From Akebia trifoliata (lineage: Eukaryota; Streptophyta; Magnoliopsida; Ranunculales; Lardizabalaceae), in the NCBI GenBank assembly GCA_017979445.1, contig CM030706.1, positions 7,605,595-7,669,594 on the forward strand: a DNA stretch of 64,000 nt. The letters run 5' to 3'. The position numbers and the translations under genes were made by a program. This document shows positions 58,401-64,000 of the stretch, one piece after another (position 1 is the stretch's first letter; every line of letters starts with the position of its first letter). The notes below the pieces were generated by a model that saw only the letters and a list, made by a program, of their open reading frames with translations, was not told the DNA's origin and did no database searches.

Positions 58401-60454
58401 ATTAAACATACTTTAGTCCAATCTGTTATTGTAGTCTTAGTATATTGGTATCCACCATTGCAGATCTACGTCAAAAATTGTGATATTTAAATAATTAGCT
58501 GTAAGACTGATTTTATAACCAAAAAAAAAAAAGAACATTTTTTCTAGCAATATTTATCACTAAATAATTGTGATGGACGTTTCAGAATGTTTCGTTTCAT
58601 CTCGAGGGTTGTTTTGGTTTTTTCCACTTGAACAAAACATTGTCTCGTGATAACATTTTGAACCTTATATGCCACTAGCATCATAAAACCCATTTCTAAT
58701 CATTCCATGTTTTCTATTACGGACTTCTAGGAGCCTTTATATGTAATCTAACCTAATTTAGAAACTTGGTGCATGCACAGACTTGAGACTACAGACTACT
58801 GAGGGATGAAATTCATTCACTTGCATTTGTGCCAGCACTAGAAAAAGCTCCGGTTTTAATGTCGCTACTACTACTGTACAGCCTACTGAGGGATGGAATT
58901 CATTCACTTGCATTTGTGCCAGCACTAGAAAAAGCTCCGGTTTTAATGCCGCTACTACTACTGTACAGCCTTTTCTCTGGTTCAAAGACTCACGGTCCCC
59001 GTTTACCAACAACGGAGGAGCCACCACACTAGTAGGCATAACTATTAATTTTTTCATCAGCAACCATGAAGTCAGGGTTTCGTTCGCCACTCAACCCAAC
59101 CCCCCACCCCCCATGCCCCAAACAAGAAAAAACCTATTATTACTTTCTTGCAACCATTGTAGCATTGAAAGCCAATACTTGAAGCTCATTCGAAATATTA
59201 TTATCTTCATTCTCATCCTTCCGCTCCAAATCTATAGGTTTGGGAGCCCATAAGGCATAAACTACTCGCCCCTACACCCCCCCAAAAAAATGACTTCTTG
59301 ACCACAAAATAATGTTGGAGAAGAATCTGCAGTATCTACTTTTACTGTTATCTTGATGAATAAAATAAGGTTAATCTAGGATTAAGTTCTCAAAAGATCT
59401 ACATCACAAAATGCCACTCTGTCAGTTGTCCTGTTCACTTCTCTATGGATGAGCATCCTTCAAGTCTAAATTTGAAGCAAGTCATAGATCATGGATCGAA
59501 GATCCCAACTAATCAATCTTGAAGCTTTGGAGTTATCGCTGAGAGCCTCAACCACAACAATGAAATTACTTTGAAGCTCCTTATGCTCCATTAGATATTG
59601 ACTAGTTTACCTATCAAAGAAAGACATTGACAAGTTAGGGTTGTGCTGATAGAAATTGAACTAAAGCAGAAATTGGTGTATTATTGCTCTAAGCATCCTA
59701 TTTTTAGCTTATATAAGCACTTCGTTTAGTATATATTAGCTAATGAACGCAGGTGCCAGCTAGCTTAGTTGGTAAAGTCTTTGGGTGATGATACCAGAGA
59801 CCTGGGTTCAAATCCTGCCAGCACCAAGTTACTTAACTCCTTAAAAACAGGCTTGCCAATCAATATATATAATATTAGCTAATCAATGAGCAAAAGTGTG
59901 ATGTTTTGTTGTGTGTGGTTGTAGGTTACCATAATTGCATTTAAACATCATAATGTTTAGTTATTTAGGCTTTAAATATGATTTAGGATTTAGGTAGTAA
60001 GAAAAGATCTGAAGAGAGATGCCTTGACAGAAGATATAGGTTCGGATTGTGTTGAATGGGTGGTTTTGGTTTAAATTGTGCAATTTTGATATGCATGCCT
60101 AGTTCTAGCACCCCCTCCCTGCAAGTAAATCAAGTTCAATCCTAAGATACTAAACCATGGTATTTATCAATATGCAGAACATTTGTAAGTCAAGTGATCA
60201 CAGGATATCTTCCCAGTCTCATTCTAAAGTGGTTTTTAAGCATTATACCTCCAATCATGAAGATCTTTTCCTCGATGCAAGGATATATCTCCCATAGTGA
60301 GATAGAAAAAAGTGCTTGCACCAAAGTACTGTTATTCACTATATGGAACATTTTCTTTGCGAATGTACTATCTGGATCACTCTTATCTCAACTTAACTTT
60401 ATCTTGGAGCTCAAGAACATCCCTATGACACTTGCTGTGGTTGTTCCAGGACAG
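31188..60454 (+). CDS. HYP1: HYP1-like OSCA/CSC1 channel, partial (six exons seen)
   Basis: Exons: 31188-31468, 33227-33382, 33571-33634, 37669-37878, 51788-52086 and 60178-60454. They join in frame to about 429 residues and run collinear with Arabidopsis HYP1 (At3g01100), a plasma-membrane protein of the OSCA/CSC1 (DUF221) family of osmosensitive, mechanosensitive cation channels. Visible parts are an N-terminal membrane segment ([20 protein letters not shown]), the [20 protein letters not shown] motif, two further membrane segments, the start of the cytosolic loop, and the membrane region through the FANVLSGS motif. No stop or frameshift occurs in these exons, and all introns are GT-AG. Two oddities stand out. 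One exon of about 60 codons (cytosolic loop) is not found between 37878 and 51788, and the C-terminal exons lie beyond 64000. Total size exceeds 29 kb because of inserted transposons. It may be functional, or damaged by exon loss. Confidence 0.88.
31469..33226 (+). other. HYP1 intron 1 of the coding part
   Basis: GT-AG intron with branch-like T-rich end (TACTCTTTTGTGCAG). It contains AAGGTTCAAAATTT repeat copies near 32018 and 32331 and a small hairpin GAATTCGGC...GCCGAATTC at 32846-32870. Frames at 32682-32964 on both strands are not conserved proteins. Confidence 0.7.
33227..33382 (+). CDS. HYP1: HYP1 exon 2
   Basis: Codes [20 protein letters not shown] (second membrane segment) followed by the extracellular-side loop [20 protein letters not shown] and [21 protein letters not shown] is a family signature. 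156 bp; phases match exons 1 and 3. Confidence 0.92.
33571..33634 (+). CDS. HYP1: HYP1 exon 3
   Basis: Small 64-bp exon. Joined to exon 2 it reads [20 protein letters not shown] then YY, the third membrane segment of the family. It ends in phase 0 at donor GTAAGT. Confidence 0.9.
34130..34195 (+). pseudogene. Copia RNase H scrap
   Basis: About 16 residues, [16 protein letters not shown], resemble the copia motif HIEVD-HFIR-KV near the end of RNase H. Nothing else of the element is seen. Confidence 0.45.
34813..37600 (+). mobile_element. L1-type LINE 1 (ORF2 remnant), sense to HYP1
   Basis: In broken frames the order is: ORF2 linker ([20 protein letters not shown], then [12 protein letters not shown]) at 34813-35055; reverse transcriptase with [19 protein letters not shown] and the catalytic box [10 protein letters not shown] (35642-36310); [20 protein letters not shown]; a zf-RVT region near 36944-37153 ([17 protein letters not shown]); and the C-terminal [11 protein letters not shown] block. 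The catalytic FADD is changed to FAND, so the enzyme would be dead even without the stops. An A-rich tail follows at about 37584-37597. Confidence 0.88.
35642..36310 (+). pseudogene. LINE 1 reverse transcriptase segment
   Basis: The longest intact frame of the element (222 codons), covering the RT fingers-palm-thumb of an L1-type ORF2. The second catalytic aspartate is Asn (FAND instead of FADD). It would copy RNA at a nicked target if intact. The normal upstream part is present but broken by stops at 35059 and later. Confidence 0.88.
37669..37878 (+). CDS. HYP1: HYP1 exon 4
   Basis: Follows acceptor TTGATTTTTCAG. It codes [60 protein letters not shown] and [10 protein letters not shown], the start of the large cytosolic loop (RNA-recognition-like fold in this family). 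210 bp, phase 0 at both ends, donor GTAAGA. Confidence 0.93.
38320..38835. repeat. Poly-C tract and GGCCCGG-rich repeat
   Basis: A run of 12 Cs lies near 38331. From about 38445 to 38832 is a repeat with GGCCCGGTGGGTGGCCCGGTC on the left and CTAACCCGATCCATTGACAG on the right, wording common in plant non-autonomous hAT-like repeats. Ends and target duplication were not established. Confidence 0.35.
40123..40420 (-). repeat. 3' LTR of gypsy 1
   Basis: 298 bp, bounded by TGATGCA and TGCATCA, an extended inverted terminus. The polypurine tract GGATGGGAGAA in element orientation lies just inside. It is longer than the 5' LTR because of extra T-rich sequence near 40330-40365. Confidence 0.88.
40421..41151 (-). 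pseudogene. Gypsy 1 integrase C-terminus and RNase H end
   Basis: Minus-strand frames read [36 protein letters not shown] (RNase H), then FFHPQTDG and [10 protein letters not shown] (end of the integrase core with its Glu), then [49 protein letters not shown] and [13 protein letters not shown] (integrase C-terminal module). No chromodomain follows before the stop. The integrase zinc finger and first two catalytic aspartates are deleted. Several stops occur. Confidence 0.8.
41325..42960 (-). pseudogene. Copia 2 reverse transcriptase and RNase H
   Basis: In coding order: [39 protein letters not shown] and [20 protein letters not shown] (about 42750-42480); the catalytic box [16 protein letters not shown] (about 42245-42300, YVDD intact); [80 protein letters not shown]; and [13 protein letters not shown] (RNase H). 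Frames are broken at about 42570, 42250 and 41690-41600. Confidence 0.87.
42968..44452 (-). pseudogene. Copia 2 integrase (494-codon frame)
   Basis: The longest frame in the window. It holds the protease-integrase linker ([20 protein letters not shown]), a pre-integrase zinc finger around [12 protein letters not shown] with the second Cys of the CX2C pair changed to Tyr (CSVYELSK), and the catalytic residues of integrase: Asp in [10 protein letters not shown], Asp in [10 protein letters not shown], and Glu in [30 protein letters not shown] follows. The catalytic triad is intact but the zinc finger is damaged. It encodes a transposon protein, not a host gene. Confidence 0.88.
44453..45420 (-). 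pseudogene. Copia 2 Gag and protease start
   Basis: Gag frames at 45047-45328 ([20 protein letters not shown], then [20 protein letters not shown] and [13 protein letters not shown]2 type) and 44612-45040 ([20 protein letters not shown], then a zinc knuckle [14 protein letters not shown] with the second Cys lost). The protease signature is [12 protein letters not shown] (about 44455-44490), changed from the usual WIIDSGASDHMT. These changes would disable maturation. Confidence 0.82.
45870..46300 (-). repeat. Minisatellite in the copia 2 leader
   Basis: Five to six imperfect copies of a unit of about 70-75 bp containing GATCGCAAGACTCCCAACCA, TGCTGTCGTAGGGCTGTTC and AAGGCCTGTAG-like sequence. 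They lie between the primer site and gag. Confidence 0.82.
46624..46636 (-). promoter_or_regulatory. Primer binding site of copia 2
   Basis: TGGTATCAGAGCC on the minus strand, directly adjoining the 5' LTR. It is the same initiator tRNA-Met site as in copia 1. Confidence 0.9.
46783..47972 (-). pseudogene. Gypsy 1 reverse transcriptase and RNase H start
   Basis: Frames in coding order: the pre-RT region ([20 protein letters not shown], then [20 protein letters not shown]), RT ([20 protein letters not shown], then [10 protein letters not shown], and [20 protein letters not shown]), the YFDD position, and [20 protein letters not shown] through [17 protein letters not shown] (RNase H first Asp). 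Two catalytic positions are changed: the first RT aspartate is Asn (KINL for KIDL) and the YFDD box reads YFED. A frameshift lies between the two main frames. Confidence 0.88.
48000..49575 (-). pseudogene. Gypsy 1 Gag and protease
   Basis: Gag frames at 49225-49548 and 48856-49062 ([37 protein letters not shown], then [20 protein letters not shown]; retrotransposon Gag family). A zinc knuckle CX2CX4HX4C near 48525-48590 has a stop within it. The protease region at 48166-48390 reads [15 protein letters not shown] where active elements have IIDGGSCTNVAS-type residues, so the catalytic Asp is lost. The likely start codon near 49571 is followed by an early stop. Confidence 0.82.
49760..50019 (-). 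repeat. 5' LTR of gypsy 1
   Basis: 260 bp, TGATGCA...TGCATCA. The primer site (TGGTATCAGAGC) lies two bases inside it. Confidence 0.88.
49998..50093. repeat. 53-bp tandem duplication across the gypsy 1 edge
   Basis: The block starting CTAACTAACTTGGACTGCAT occurs at 49998 and again at 50051. Each copy carries the LTR end followed by CCTG[C/G]TCTACTTCATGTCC. Only the second copy has the CCTGG that matches the left target duplication and joins LINE 2 in frame. Confidence 0.9.
51055..51787. other. 3' part of HYP1 intron 4
   Basis: No transposon ends identified. It carries two overlapping small frames on opposite strands (51398-51629) with no recognised motif, and a T-rich run before the acceptor TTTAACAG. 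Confidence 0.4.
51788..52086 (+). CDS. HYP1: HYP1 exon 6 (fifth exon seen)
   Basis: Codes [20 protein letters not shown], then [37 protein letters not shown] and a membrane segment [20 protein letters not shown], then [20 protein letters not shown]. These match the HYP1 family closely (AAFVSF--R-GAA-A--IQQ, EAPEP-DVHWPFF, QGLANL-QLE---PFLKGIL). The exon starts at phase 0 and ends at phase 2 before GTAAGT at 52087. Confidence 0.94.
53103..54365 (-). pseudogene. Gypsy 2 integrase and chromodomain
   Basis: Minus-strand frames: integrase zinc finger remains ([20 protein letters not shown], then [12 protein letters not shown]), the core with [12 protein letters not shown] (first Asp), [13 protein letters not shown] (second Asp) and [14 protein letters not shown] (Glu), then AYGRLPP. 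Near 53135-53270 lies a chromodomain: [20 protein letters not shown], then [18 protein letters not shown]. Chromodomains of this class steer integration to heterochromatin. Several frameshifts and stops separate the parts. Confidence 0.85.
54366..55950 (-). pseudogene. Gypsy 2 reverse transcriptase and RNase H
   Basis: Coding order: [20 protein letters not shown] and [18 protein letters not shown] (catalytic FFDD intact, about 55275-55320), [40 protein letters not shown], then RNase H with [40 protein letters not shown] and [10 protein letters not shown] (54631-54918), and [11 protein letters not shown] of the connection. The RT-to-RNase H part is frameshifted at about 55220 and 54970. Confidence 0.88.
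55988..56330 (-). pseudogene. Gypsy 2 protease
   Basis: DFGSTHNCL appears at the entry, in the position of the usual D-GS-HNF motif. It is followed by [20 protein letters not shown] and [20 protein letters not shown], the standard retropepsin end (D-ILG--WL--LG-I-WDF). The active-site Asp is retained, but the frame is broken upstream (T-run near 56343). Confidence 0.75.
56322..57471 (-). pseudogene. Gypsy 2 Gag
   Basis: A start ATG near 57471 gives [16 protein letters not shown], soon interrupted. The main Gag frame (56588-57136) has [20 protein letters not shown] and [20 protein letters not shown], then [20 protein letters not shown] (retrotransposon Gag). The next frame (56322-56591) begins [20 protein letters not shown], a knuckle-like CX2CX4HX4C ([16 protein letters not shown]). 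At least two frameshifts are present. Confidence 0.85.
57503..57738 (-). repeat. 5' LTR of gypsy 2
   Basis: 236 bp. Very similar to the 250-bp LTR at 52853-53102 (the difference is mainly short deletions near both ends and scattered substitutions). Confidence 0.9.
57950..58672. repeat. AAGGTTCAAAAT-type repeat with inverted ends
   Basis: The left end (CCAAGGTTTAAATCTTGTTT, then CGAGGCCATGTTTAGGTCAA) mirrors the right end (AACAAAACATTGTCTCGTGA, then TAACATTTTGAACCTTATAT) over roughly 55 bases. Related ends occur at about 32018, 32331 and 52678. It looks like a non-autonomous DNA transposon (MITE-like). A target duplication was not established. Confidence 0.55.
58796..58969. repeat. Tandem duplication of 87 bp
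   Basis: Two head-to-tail copies (58796-58882 and 58883-58969) starting CTACTGAGGGATG differ at only two positions, so the duplication is recent. 87 bp is 29 codons, which creates the repeated 110-codon minus-strand frame at 58758-59090. That frame has no recognised domain. Confidence 0.95.
59745..59873 (+). mobile_element. tRNA-derived SINE
   Basis: The 5' part looks like a tRNA gene: a Pol III box A-like TAGCTTAGTTGG (59763-59774) and a box B GGGTTCAAATCC about 33 bases later. It lacks a proper tRNA cloverleaf, and unrelated AT-rich sequence follows. The element is flanked by the 10-bp direct repeat ATTAGCTAAT (59735-59744 and 59874-59883), as expected for LINE-mediated retroposition. About 129 bp in all, with an AT-rich rather than a clean poly-A end. 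Confidence 0.72.
60178..60454 (+). CDS. HYP1: HYP1 exon 7 (sixth exon seen)
   Basis: Joined to AT of the previous exon it codes [20 protein letters not shown], then [55 protein letters not shown] and [39 protein letters not shown] and FFANVLSGS are hallmarks of OSCA/CSC1 membrane segments 4-6 (pore region). 277 bp, ending in phase 0 before GTGAGA. The frame that continues past 60454 is intron read-through. Confidence 0.94.
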
Positions 60455-61185
60455 GTGAGAAAACATTTGCATCATTCGTTACCATTGTTAAATATATATG
60501 ATATATTAGTTTTTGATAATTATATGAATTTATTTTATTATTTGAGAACCATCTGGATCACAAAATTCATAGTGCATGATGATTATATTGTCACCATATA
60601 TGGTTCTCCTCCCTTCTTTTATTTCCATGATTACTTTTTTTAGGTGTGGAATAAAATGCACAATTCTCAAGGAAAAATGTAGCCCTTTTATATCATTATA
60701 TATATGATTCTTCATCCATATGTAAATAATGTAAACATATATAAATGGACTAAGCCTCATGCAGAACATTACATCAACTTCATACTTCAGGAATATTTTG
60801 ATATCAAGGATGATGCCATGAATTTCCTCCTTTACCTTTGAAAGATCTCATGTTGCTTCCCTTCCAAAAGTCCCCATAAATTCGCAATAGTAAGAAACCT
60901 CCCAATCATCTCTCTTCTGAAAGAGAAAGCATTGGTGTACCAACTACTATGCACATTTAAAATTGATCTTGGAAGAATCGAACAAATCCCTGATTTATTG
61001 AAGAAAAAACCCCAACAACCTTAGCAAGATCACACTAAAACAAGAAATGATTAACAGATTTTTATTGGCTTTGCTCATGGATGTCGGCACTAAATTTGCA
61101 CTCTAGATACTTTGTTCTACTTATGCTAAAGCCCTTGGACACCAATATCTCTCTCCATGATTCTAGTTTTGCATTGACTCCCTCT
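60455..61185. other. Probable HYP1 intron, no element recognised
   Basis: AT-rich DNA after the donor GTGAGA. The next expected exon (family residues around ASFFVSYVVTSGW) is not visible in the remaining 3.5 kb. Confidence 0.45.
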
Positions 61186-61189
61186 TAAT

Positions 61190-61990
61190 CTCATCTATTA
61201 ATGTAGATCAATTGCAAATAACTTACAACAAGGTATCCGGTATGTGCTCTTGAATGTGAACAATTATTAATTATTTCATCTATAACTAGAGAAAATAAAT
61301 AGAAACTCAAGGTTGATCCTTGATGTAAACCAATTGTAATTGGGAACTTATTTGTCTCTGCTTCATTTGTTCTAAACTTTATCACAACCCTCTCATACAT
61401 ATCCTTAGTTATATCTACTAATCATTCGGGACTCCTTTCTTTCCCAATACACATCAAATTAACTCTTTAGATACTTTGTCATGTCTTATCTACGTCAATA
61501 AAAATTATATCGAGATTTTTTTTTTCTATACTTCTCTAATATTTACTTAAATAGATATTTGGCTGTGATGGTTAATCTACCAGGCATAAATCCCATGGTT
61601 CTTTGATACATTCGTAATCTTAACTTTGTACAATCACTTTTTCCCGTAGTTTCATAGTGTAGCTTATAAGTTTAATACCTTGATAGTTGGTACAATTTTG
61701 TATGTCTCCTTTATTCTTATTTATAGATACTATAATGCTTTTTCTCCATTGTTCCAACATCTTTTCAGTTTTTAAAATATTATTGAATAACTTAGTTAGC
61801 CAGGGAAATTCAAAACTTTCCATGCATTTCTACACATCTACTGATATATGCTTCGGATCTTGCATGGATCTCTCACTAACCCAAAGAAGTTTTGGTGGAC
61901 CAAGATAATAATTTCTAAGAATAACCACATTACCTTCCCTAATCTCTTCATTTCTTTTCAAGACACTCATCCTCAATTTCAATGCACATG
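61190..61990 (-). mobile_element. RTE-type LINE relic
   Basis: Minus-strand frames give ESFEFPWLTKLFNNILKTEK, KNKGDIQNCTNYQGIKLISY, then TMKLREKVI (61620-61823), and ERVVIKFRTNEAETNKFPIT, then IGLHQGSTLSFYLFSLVIDE (61191-61400). These are conserved RT blocks of plant RTE-like LINEs (NKGD-Q-C-NYRGI-L-SHTMKLWE; G-HQGS-LSPYLF-LV-DE). The intervening palm is frameshifted, and the YADD part is not recognisable. It lies opposite to the HYP1 gene strand. Confidence 0.8.
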
Positions 61991-62229
61991 TTTTCAAAAA
62001 TTAATTTCATAAAATAAAACCATAAATAATTACAGGTAATGTGTGAAAATTTATAAATTAGTAGTGAAGAAGACATGTAAGAACCATTCAAAAAATATTT
62101 TCAATTATAGGATTTCATGAACTCTAATGGGTAGTTGCATGTATAATCTGACTTTTATAATTAAGGCGTTATTTTTTTATATATATGATAATCATATGTA
62201 AAATATTTTTATTAATTATTAATTATTAA

Positions 62230-62760
62230 AATATGGTAGGTGGCAACGGATCGGTTCGGTATCGGATCAATGCCACTCCAATACCGATCCGAATTTTTTT
62301 AAAGATGTACCCAATCCGATCCAAACGGATGAATGAATATGTGAAGTGAATCCAGTTCGTTTCATTTCATCCTTAATCTGAAACCAATCCGAACACATGC
62401 CTTATTTTCAAATTATCAATGTTCAATAAATTTAAAATATAGAAAATCAAATAAAATTTAAAAAAATCTACTTTCCTACTACAAATATAGTGGGAAATCA
62501 AAAAGACAAAAATGTTTTATCTACAAAAATGTTTTATCTATATGTATTGATATGAAATTAAGAATAATAAAAAAACATTATTGAAATATGTTCGGTTCGG
62601 ATCGGATTGGGGTACATCCAAATCCGATCCGAAATTATTTCGGATCTAAGATTTCAATCAGAATCCGATCTCATCCAAAAATCCGATTTTTCATGTTTTT
62701 TCGAATCGGTTTGGACCGGTTTGGACATCGGGTATATTTCAGATCATTGCCAGGCCTAAA
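62230..62760. repeat. GGATCGG-rich repeat
   Basis: Many copies of words like GGATCGGTTCGG and CCGATCCGAA on both strands, with an AT-rich centre (about 62400-62580), consistent with a non-autonomous repeat whose ends are not defined. The 94-codon frame at 62588-62872 is made from these repeats. Confidence 0.5.
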
Positions 62761-62769
62761 ATACGGGTC

Positions 62770-64000
62770 CTCACCCTACTACATTTACTCCTATAATTCA
62801 AATGCATTTTTGAGGCCGAAAAAGGTCATTCCTTTTTTTATTTTCGCAACAACTGTTTTTTGTGGCTTCTGATGACAATTTTTTATTTTTTTATGTCGAC
62901 CATTTGATTTAGTAGGCTAAACACTTAGGTTTTGTAGGAAGTTTGATAAAATATGGAATCTAGCTTCGGTCATGGTTGAGACTAAGATTTGTAAGAGGGA
63001 ATATAAGAAAAACCTTATGGAGGGTGCTAGTCCAAGGAAACCCAAAAGTTCACGAATGAACTAGAAAAACCCTAAAGATGAATCTCATTCAATAATGAAT
63101 ATATCTTTAAGAATGTTCTCATAAAATTGTATAAGAAACAAAATCATAGAACCTAGCTTATGCTCTGAGTAACAAATTAGGACTTCTTTCTAAAGAAACA
63201 TAAATATTTTTTCTAATAATGACTAAAATACCCCAAACTTTTTGTTACATATCATTATACCAAAACTTCTAACACAATTGTGACACTAAAAATCTGAATC
63301 TGCATAAAATTCATGAAATAGGTGCAGATCTCTGAATGGGATTTTCAATTATATTAAATAAAAAATCATGATGTCTATGCCCGGGGGATTTGATAACCCG
63401 AATTCCTTTACTTGGCACACATTCCTTGTGGAAATAATTAGTGATATTGATCGCTTTCCATATGATTTAGAACCTACTACTTTGGTCCGCATTGGGTTTG
63501 TATCAACATCAACGTCTCTAACCTTCTTATCAACACTTCTTGGATGAGAAATATCACAGAAGTCAAGGTGCTGAGTTGGAATCCCATTCTGAGGATTTTT
63601 GTGGTTTCGAAAAATCTAGCTTCAAGAGAAACAAGAATGGAGAGCTTCCCACCTTTTTTGCAGGACCTTTGTTCTTAAGTATGCTGATTTTTAGAATGAA
63701 TTATTGTCAATCTCCTACGAACAAGACTACCCTAAGATTCATAATTATACAAATAGGTTTTTCTCTGACCTTTGAAGTTTTATCTGTTCCCCCCTTCTTT
63801 TGGCTGTTCAATTCATGGTTAGAGTCGGTGTGGTTTCTTTCTTTCTTGCTCTTTTCTTTTTTTGCCCATCCAAGAGGTGGGTCACAAATTGACAGCAACA
63901 AAAAAGTCTACACCGTGTACAATGATGTAACCCTTTCGATGCAATAAAATTGTAGAATAATGTTGGATGATAATTCTTTTGATTAGTAGAAATTTTAGTA
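62770..64000. other. No gene recognised
   Basis: Two frames were inspected: 63540-63947 (135 codons, plus) and one on the minus strand. The longer one has no domain I recognise and a composition of ordinary AT-rich DNA with hydrophobic runs. No HYP1 exon was found. It may be HYP1 intron or intergenic. Confidence 0.35.

Larger units (their letters stand above)
52087..60177 (+). other. HYP1 intron with gypsy 2, MITE, duplication and SINE
   Basis: 8.1-kb GT-AG intron. It ends TATCAATATGCAG at 60177. It contains gypsy 2 (52853-57738), an AAGGTTCAAAAT-type repeat (57950-58672), an 87-bp tandem duplication (58796-58969) and a SINE (59745-59873). Between 52100 and 52850 another AAGGTTCAAAAC stretch occurs near 52678. 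Confidence 0.75.

Noticed and set aside
59752..59826. Functional tRNA gene
   Set aside because: Boxes A and B are good, but a full cloverleaf cannot be formed with proper acceptor and anticodon stems, and flanking direct repeats support a SINE.
63540..63947. 135-codon gene at the right edge
   Set aside because: No recognisable domain, no splice or promoter support, and the opposite strand is also open in part.

Overview
The window is nuclear DNA from a flowering plant, very probably a eudicot. It is AT-rich, has long spliced introns, carries many plant LTR retrotransposons (all four retrotransposons with a readable primer site use the same initiator-Met type site), plant L1-like and RTE-like LINEs, a tRNA-derived SINE, and exons of a plant-specific OSCA/CSC1-type channel gene. 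Nothing bacterial, viral or organellar was seen. I cannot name the species.

Layout. 1-5741: gene-poor DNA with a decayed SPL (SQUAMOSA-promoter-binding-like) transcription factor pseudogene on the minus strand (578-926 and 1059-1319), a LINE-type RNase H relic near 2.1 kb, purine-rich repeats, and a truncated copy (A) of a very long LTR family. 5747-17626: a minus-strand Ty1/copia element with target duplication AAAGG. Two solo LTRs of that same long family sit inside it: copy B (7988-11169, minus, TSD TTAAA) and copy C (12644-16108, plus, TSD CAGTC). 17632-26600: gene-free DNA with minisatellites, microsatellites and a long-TIR foldback element with a 9-bp target duplication (23215-24375). 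26630-30170: a palindrome, a 154-bp imperfect hairpin, a possible promoter and leader exon, and fragments of LTR elements.

31188-60454 holds the one convincing host gene, an orthologue of Arabidopsis HYP1 (OSCA/CSC1 family of osmosensitive, mechanosensitive cation channels). Six exons are visible on the plus strand and code for about 429 residues without a stop. The gene continues past the right edge. Its introns are swollen by transposons. Intron 3 carries an L1-type LINE. The next intron carries a second LINE, split by a Ty3/gypsy element that is itself split by a Ty1/copia element. The intron after that carries a chromodomain-type Ty3/gypsy element, an AAGGTTCAAAAT-type repeat, an 87-bp tandem duplication and a SINE. 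The exon expected between 37878 and 51788, coding for about 60 residues of the cytosolic loop, could not be found. Both flanking splice sites are phase 0, so skipping it would keep the reading frame.

60455-64000: intron of the same gene or intergenic DNA, with an RTE-type LINE relic on the minus strand and a GGATCGG-rich repeat. All transposon reading frames are broken by stops, frameshifts or lost catalytic residues. The window therefore records layered insertion and decay around one possibly functional gene; no multi-gene pathway is present.
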